A DNA stretch of 5,869 bases, taken from positions 1 to 5,869 of the forward strand of contig CALUCI010000297.1 of the NCBI GenBank assembly GCA_943914515.1. Reading direction: 5' to 3'. Each line of letters begins with the position of its first letter. The stretch's first letter is position 1. Shown here in pieces: positions 5,807-5,869 of the stretch. The notes below the pieces were generated by a model, which worked only from the letters and a program-made list of their open reading frames with translations, was not told where the DNA came from and searched no databases. This DNA comes from an uncultured Pseudomonas sp. GTDB lineage: Bacteria; Pseudomonadota; Gammaproteobacteria; Pseudomonadales; Pseudomonadaceae. The translations under genes were made by a program, and so were the position numbers.

Positions 5807-5869
5807 ATTAAGACCCATCCCTTTCAAGGTCTTCGGTAGAATTCGCTGAAATCCAGTCAGGAAGACCCG

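Noticed and set aside
5837..5869. TAGAAT with a later AGGAAGA at the window edge, a possible promoter and ribosome-binding site for a divergent plus-strand gene
   Set aside because: No convincing -35 at the right distance, and any start codon would be outside the window, so it cannot be supported.

Overview
The window looks like a chromosomal segment of a Pseudomonas, probably of the fluorescens group. The evidence is high GC, scattered REP elements of the GTAGGAGC/GTGGGAGC type with GGCGTC tails, a small DUF3077/DUF6124-type protein and a fecI-fecR-fecA iron-signalling cluster. No rRNA, tRNA, CRISPR array, transposase or phage gene is visible.

Layout. Bases 1-650 (+) hold the 3' part of an ABC-transporter ATPase of the glycine betaine/choline (OpuCA/ProV-like) family with a tandem CBS regulatory domain. 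A short REP-containing spacer (651-788) separates it from a convergent small gene (789-1097, -) of the Pseudomonas DUF3077/DUF6124 family. That gene has a long, structured 5' leader (about 1098-1430, -). The leader contains an intrinsic terminator about 150 nt before the start codon, a competing stem and a repeated TTGGTCA loop motif. A cluster of three REP elements follows (1471-1647).

Bases 1719-5753 are one minus-strand cluster, fecI > fecR > fecA. FecI is an ECF sigma factor. FecR is an inner-membrane sigma regulator with a twin-arginine-like signal anchor. FecA is a TonB-dependent receptor with the N-terminal STN signalling domain. fecI and fecR overlap by ATGA. fecA follows after a 110-nt gap that carries a possible ECF promoter and an 8-bp inverted repeat. 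A weak Fur-box match lies just upstream of fecI. In the usual Fec model, iron starvation relieves Fur repression of fecIR, substrate binding to FecA is relayed through its STN domain to FecR, and FecI then transcribes fecA.

The main anomaly is that fecA as read is broken by a single-base deletion near base 3020. This splits it into a signal/STN/plug half and a beta-barrel half while fecI and fecR stay intact. It is either a recent inactivation or a sequencing error. The most unusual non-coding structure is the leader of the small DUF3077/DUF6124 gene, which resembles an attenuator.
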